Source of the DNA: an uncultured Clostridia bacterium
Lineage (GTDB): Bacteria > Bacillota > Clostridia > TANB77 > CAG-508
Length of the DNA stretch: 41,505 nt
Assembly: GCA_944388935.1 (NCBI GenBank)
Contig: CALXKK010000002.1
Span: forward strand, 76,421 to 117,925
Direction: 5' to 3'
Shown: piece after piece, positions 39,501 through 41,505 of the stretch
Position numbering within the stretch: the first letter of the stretch is position 1
How the letters are laid out: each line of letters begins with the position of its first letter
Notes under the pieces: model-generated
What the model was told of the DNA's origin: nothing
Databases searched by the model: none
Seen by the model: the letters and a program-made list of their open reading frames with translations, nothing else
Program-made: the position numbers and the translations under genes

Positions 39501-41505
39501 CTGAAATTGTTACTTCCTGTTCTTTAGAAATATCAACTCCTTGTCCTTTTCCTGTAAGTGTTAACGTTGCACTTGTTGGACGTTTGTTATTAGCATTGCT
39601 GTTGTCATCCCAATACTTCTTAGCTGTAACAGTTATCTTATCATCTGGTACGCTAAATGTATTTGTTACTGTCTTGTTTTCCTGGTCAATATTTGTAACA
39701 TAGAAGTTGCTGTTTACATTTTCTTCGCTTAGTGTATAAGTAATTTCGTCACCTGTATTTTGATTGTATTTTGGTAAGTTTCTAAATGTGTAAGTCCATT
39801 TATTTGAATCTACCAAATCTTTATTATCATCAGTTAATGTTTGTCTATATGGACCACTTCCATCACTACCATTTAATACTAAATCTATACTTTCTGGACG
39901 TTTTCCTGCAATATTACTGTTATCATCCCAAACTTTAACAACCGGTATATCAATTTTATCGTCTGGTGCGTTAAATGTATTTGTTATTGTATATCCAGAA
40001 TTCATATTTCCAGTGATGTTGCTGTCATAGAATTGATTTTCTGTTAGCTCTTCCACAGTATAATTAATTATATCTGCATAACTATCATATTTTGGAATAT
40101 TGTTAAATGTATATTGCCAGTTATTACCACTGTTTAATTTTGCTGTTTTAACCGTTTCTGTTCCATTCTTTAGCGCTACTTCTACTTCGCTTCTCTTGTC
40201 TTGTTGCTCTGCTGTGTCAACCCACTCTTTCCTTACTGTTACACTGGTTGTATCTGTTGGTGCTTCGAATTTATTTGTTATTGTAAATCCGCTATCCATA
40301 CTTCCTGTTATTGAGGTTTGTTTATATAAAGCGCTATTTGGATCTCTTTCTGCCAAAATCTCGTATGGATAATAATCATAACATTCGTTTCCATTTTGGT
40401 CGTATTTTAGTAAATTAAATGTATATGACCATCCATTAGAATTTGATAATGTAACAGGTGCTGCTGTATCTCCACTACCACTTATTCCTACCTGTATTGA
40501 AGCAGGACGTTTGCCTGCAGCATCATTGTTATCATCCCATTTTTTTGTTACTGTTATTTGAATGTACTCAGGTGGCAATGAAAATCCATTTGTTATTACG
40601 AATCCATCATGCATATTTCCTGTTGTGCTTTCGTAATTATAGAAGATATTTGCACATGTTTCTTCTACAGTGTAATTTATTTCGTCACCATTTTCATCAT
40701 ATTTTGGCATTCCTGCAAATGTGTATTGCCAATTTTCTGCTTCTGTCATCTCGTGAGAATATCTGCTATCTGAATAATTTCTTACACCATTTGCTAATAA
40801 GTAGAATGTAACACTTCCATCTGTTCTTCTATGTGCTCGTTCTGGGGTGTCATCCCATGCTTTTGTTACTGGTATATCTACAGTTTCGTTTGGCACCTCG
40901 AATGTATTTGTTACAGTATATGTTGATTGACTAATGCTTGATTGATAGAATTTATTGTTTTCTTCATCGCTTTGCTCTTCTGCTATTGTGTATTCTATTT
41001 CATCACCGTTTGCGTCATATTTTGGTAAATCGTTAAATGTATATTCCCAAGTATTTGGGTCGTCCACTACATTTCCTATATTTAATGTAGTTTTTTCTGT
41101 TCTTCCATTTCCGCTTACTAAAATTGTTACAGAGTTTGGACGTTTTCCTGCACTGTTACTGTTATCGTTCCATACCTTTTTAACTGGAATAGAAACTGTT
41201 TCGTTTGGTACCTCGAATTTATTTGTAACAGTCATCGTTTCTTGGCTTACTACTGTATTTGCTGTTGTATAGAATATATTGCCAAGGTCTTCCTCGCTTA
41301 ATGTATATACAATTTCATCACCATTTACGCTATTATATTTTGGCAAGTTTTTGAATGTATATAACCATCTGTTTCCATCGCTTTGGTCTGCATCGTGTCC
41401 ACTTAATGTTATCTTATGTGGCTTACTTCCATCATTTCCTGTTAATACTAATACTACATTGTCTGGTCTCTTGTTTGCGGTGTTGTTGTTATCGTCCCAA
41501 ACTTT
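33574..41505 (-). CDS. giant Cna_B/MucBP repeat surface protein (5' end beyond window)
   Basis: The frame is open from the right edge (codons AAA GTT TGG GAC) to the stop at 33574, at least 2643 residues. In order: eleven Cna_B-type units, the first cut by the window edge, each with V-x-K-x-W-x-D and KRP; then a MucBP-like unit ending IYYYRLK; a DUF11-like block (DTLPYAIDE) with two further DUF11-like units (RDTLPEGLTF, KDTVPAGTTF); and a second DTLPYAIDE-type unit (QLPYAIDE). One more Cna_B unit and seven more MucBP-like units (YYY ends) follow, then a final DUF11-like domain. The C-terminus is ETGELPVGLLIALVGLVALE, a helix and a Lys/Arg tail; no LPXTG is present. Such proteins are long self-locked adhesive stalks. 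Confidence 0.85.
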   Translation of the reverse strand, partial: KVWDDNNNTANKRPDNVVLVLTGNDGSKPHKITLSGHDADQSDGNRWLYTFKNLPKYNSVNGDEIVYTLSEEDLGNIFYTTANTVVSQETMTVTNKFEVPNETVSIPVKKVWNDNSNSAGKRPNSVTILVSGNGRTEKTTLNIGNVVDDPNTWEYTFNDLPKYDANGDEIEYTIAEEQSDEENNKFYQSSISQSTYTVTNTFEVPNETVDIPVTKAWDDTPERAHRRTDGSVTFYLLANGVRNYSDSRYSHEMTEAENWQYTFAGMPKYDENGDEINYTVEETCANIFYNYESTTGNMHDGFVITNGFSLPPEYIQITVTKKWDDNNDAAGKRPASIQVGISGSGDTAAPVTLSNSNGWSYTFNLLKYDQNGNECYDYYPYEILAERDPNSALYKQTSITGSMDSGFTITNKFEAPTDTTSVTVRKEWVDTAEQQDKRSEVEVALKNGTETVKTAKLNSGNNWQYTFNNIPKYDSYADIINYTVEELTENQFYDSNITGNMNSGYTITNTFNAPDDKIDIPVVKVWDDNSNIAGKRPESIDLVLNGSDGSGPYRQTLTDDNKDLVDSNKWTYTFRNLPKYNQNTGDEITYTLSEENVNSNFYVTNIDQENKTVTNTFSVPDDKITVTAKKYWDDNSNANNKRPTSATLTLTGKGQGVDISKEQEVTISDAVQGDTNTWEYTFTDLPKYDNYGNEVVYTINEKDLNNDFYIKSNVDQGARTVTNTFQVPGDKIDVTVTKVWDDNSNSANKRPTSVTLQVKNGDSVVASEPVTVDDAVGGDTNRWSHTFSVPKYDAQGQEINYTADEADLESIFYTAENKNISGSMAEGYTITNKFVVPNDTIEVPVTKVWDDNNNSAGKRPSSVTLVLKGNGQTYKQELTSEINADSSNSNNWRYTFDNLPKYDANGDEINYVLSEELDNIYYTSVNSKVDQGSKTITNKFAVPNDTIEVPVVKVWNDNGNVAGKRPNSVTLVLTGNDANDGSNPYKHTLTVDNVDKSDTNRWLYTFTGLPKYNSVNGDEIVYTLSEEELNNKFYTAENTVVSQENKTVTNTFEVPDEKTSVTVTKIWDDKDNLAGKRPASVTLTLTGTGEGVNSSYEQVLTAEANADPSNANKWAYTFNDLPKYDNYGNEIKYTVDEKDLENKFYEKGTVDQDAMTVTNVSKYGKVIVHHYIMDTDGKTTTTRVPSTDGTEIPDETIEGAQGDDYTTNPADNIKQNYELVQEKLPENAKGQISEADTEVIYYYRLKTPSVTNTVEKTGTDRITSANQEVNYTVTYTAQITDYMGDAEVTIVDTLPYAIDEQKSDLNGGTYNSASRTITWTENVSDLDSYNGKGTVNITKNIKVVYTGLDMSLDKITNNVKASIKLLTPEKTSDETTDKFDSTIFKAIISSEKTVDKEETTEGEKVTYTVRITNSGNLAKTVTLRDTLPEGLTFDNNTQIMVGTTGTVYTEQNLKSGIQVEVPAEGSVDVTFAGIVDNLDDGVYSKELKNTATIDNEPTNEVTTTVTKPNISAHKESDPASGTKVKEGDTITYRIRVRNDGTRSGTVLVKDTVPAGTTFVDGSIKIGDVADSSKTATDLQNGISVTLGIDEEKVVEFQVTVNKLTDGKNIKNTAYINDGGQDKKVPEEPEQTYVEPKEEQSISKTGTSKVDSLDEEITYNISYKAEISDYEGNAKIVLVDQLPYAIDEEKSNLDGGTYDAQSNTITWEQQVQDIQMTEGKEVTIDKQIKVVYEGISQDTVSIENVVKAHIEYETPDRTSDEVTSNWTTTTGFIVNIPVSKVWDDDTDKLGQRPTRVVFKLTGSDGSVRTLELAKPGTSGSTTTLDSDNPNKWNDMFKNLPKYDSSNNEIVYTLTEEEKTEGDLKYYEASIDSGSKTVTNTNKYGRVTVHYYIMKPDGSTTERRVPDVNGNEIPDVVIEGKEGDPYATSEASNVNEKYELVQNATVGEPSGTIEKLDEENPQEVIYYYRLKPAKVIIHYLEKDEDSDDANNLVLAANEQIDGHVDDKYNTDTEHRKETIDKDGKTYTLVSNSGNTEGTMTVVDTNVTYYYLQNTKATVRYVARDPETHEEIKDLEAPYTKEGLVGDEFVTNSKDFVGYKLVESPEKTTIKMTKEEQTLIYYYEPVYTGLLENHIDDKTGKILYTEQHNVQVGDSYDIPSKDFEGYDLVTTKLPNNSSGVMGEDLVTVNYYYIKKAVLEVHYVDKTIGEELTNSVIDDTKHEGDSYTTEQKTFEDYDLVEVPSNASGTLKVETDENGNITNNKTVVTYYYAKRSAGVEEHHIDILTGEELEEPILHEGHVGDQYDIKSKDFLSYVVAKTDKEGNNVLPTNATGTMTGEKIVVTYYYYQPAKVIVHYVDKTTGKEIEETNPETGELQSSQVVMDGAKDDSYKTTAKEFDYYKLVEIPAEPNGKMKVEIVKDENGNDVVNNTIDVYYYYEPKPFNIGVEKEITGIIVNGTRRNATNGKLEKVDIYRKSTESTSVQVEYKIKVKNTGEISGRAIIEDKLPAGMSLANNDGTWEVSGGSGAGNSGATITKVIPEIGAGETKEYTVLLNWRTSGNNMGNKVNEVSLIQTDNVPGFADSNDKDNTDQATVSISVETGELPVGLLIALVGLVALESVTLRYAVVLTKRQKKNNTKVQKKTNKK
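38030..41505. repeat. array of eleven Cna_B-encoding repeats
   Basis: About 300 bases per unit. The shared core on the minus strand encodes VxKxWDD or WND, KRP, WxYTFxxLPKYD and TVTNTF-like strands. Divergence between units is considerable, so this is old duplication plus local near-identity rather than fresh copying. Boundaries are approximate. Confidence 0.7.

Overview
The window comes from the chromosome of an AT-rich, Gram-positive, probably spore-forming Firmicute, most likely an uncultured member of the Clostridia. The evidence is strong Shine-Dalgarno sites, TTGACA/TATAAT promoters with 17-base spacers, CwlD, a DacA/DacF carboxypeptidase, the YmfF/YmfH peptidase pair, YqeY-S21, a previously unlisted 51-residue Spo0E-like protein, and a giant Cna_B/MucBP surface protein. 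Nearly all genes lie on the minus strand. The species cannot be named from the sequence alone.

Layout, left to right. 1-7390 is mostly housekeeping. It holds the 5' end of a probable NdvB/GH36-type glycan enzyme, cwlD, a RelE/ParE-type toxin-antitoxin pair beside the wreck of a second antitoxin, a NUDIX-GNAT fusion, aspS, tRNA-Gly(GCC) and tRNA-Cys(GCA), a compact type I toxin-antitoxin locus (36-residue hydrophobic toxin with a convergent antisense RNA), a Cys-rich small ORF and dacF.

7449-27830 is a 20 kb co-directional type IV secretion (T4SS)-like cluster. In transcription order it encodes two small two-helix VirB2-like proteins, a terminator plus a new promoter, a third VirB2-like protein, a PrgI/VirB3-like protein, a membrane-bound VirB4 N-domain with an AT-hook tail, a VirB4 ATPase, a VirB6-like protein, an unknown anchored exoprotein, an NlpC/P60-VirB6 fusion, a third VirB6-like protein with a Gly/Ser/Pro repeat tail, a VirB8-like protein, a 1267-residue anchored protein ending in a lysozyme-like domain, two more small anchored proteins (one VirB8-like) and a soluble coiled-coil acidic protein. 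No relaxase, no VirD4 coupling protein, no integrase and no att repeats were seen, and both flanks are housekeeping genes. The set could form a cell-envelope-spanning channel with its own wall hydrolases, but its substrate is unknown. This is the most interesting system in the window.

27953-33211 holds the spo0E-like gene, the ymfH/ymfF M16 pair, a GT-C type membrane glycosyltransferase, yqeY and rpsU with a structured leader. 33385-33502 contains a possible plus-strand structured RNA ending in a terminator. 33574-41505 is the 3' part of a giant surface protein (at least 2643 residues in the window) with twelve Cna_B units (one partial), eight MucBP-like units and five DUF11-like units. It has a C-terminal membrane anchor but no LPXTG motif, and its N-terminus lies beyond the window.
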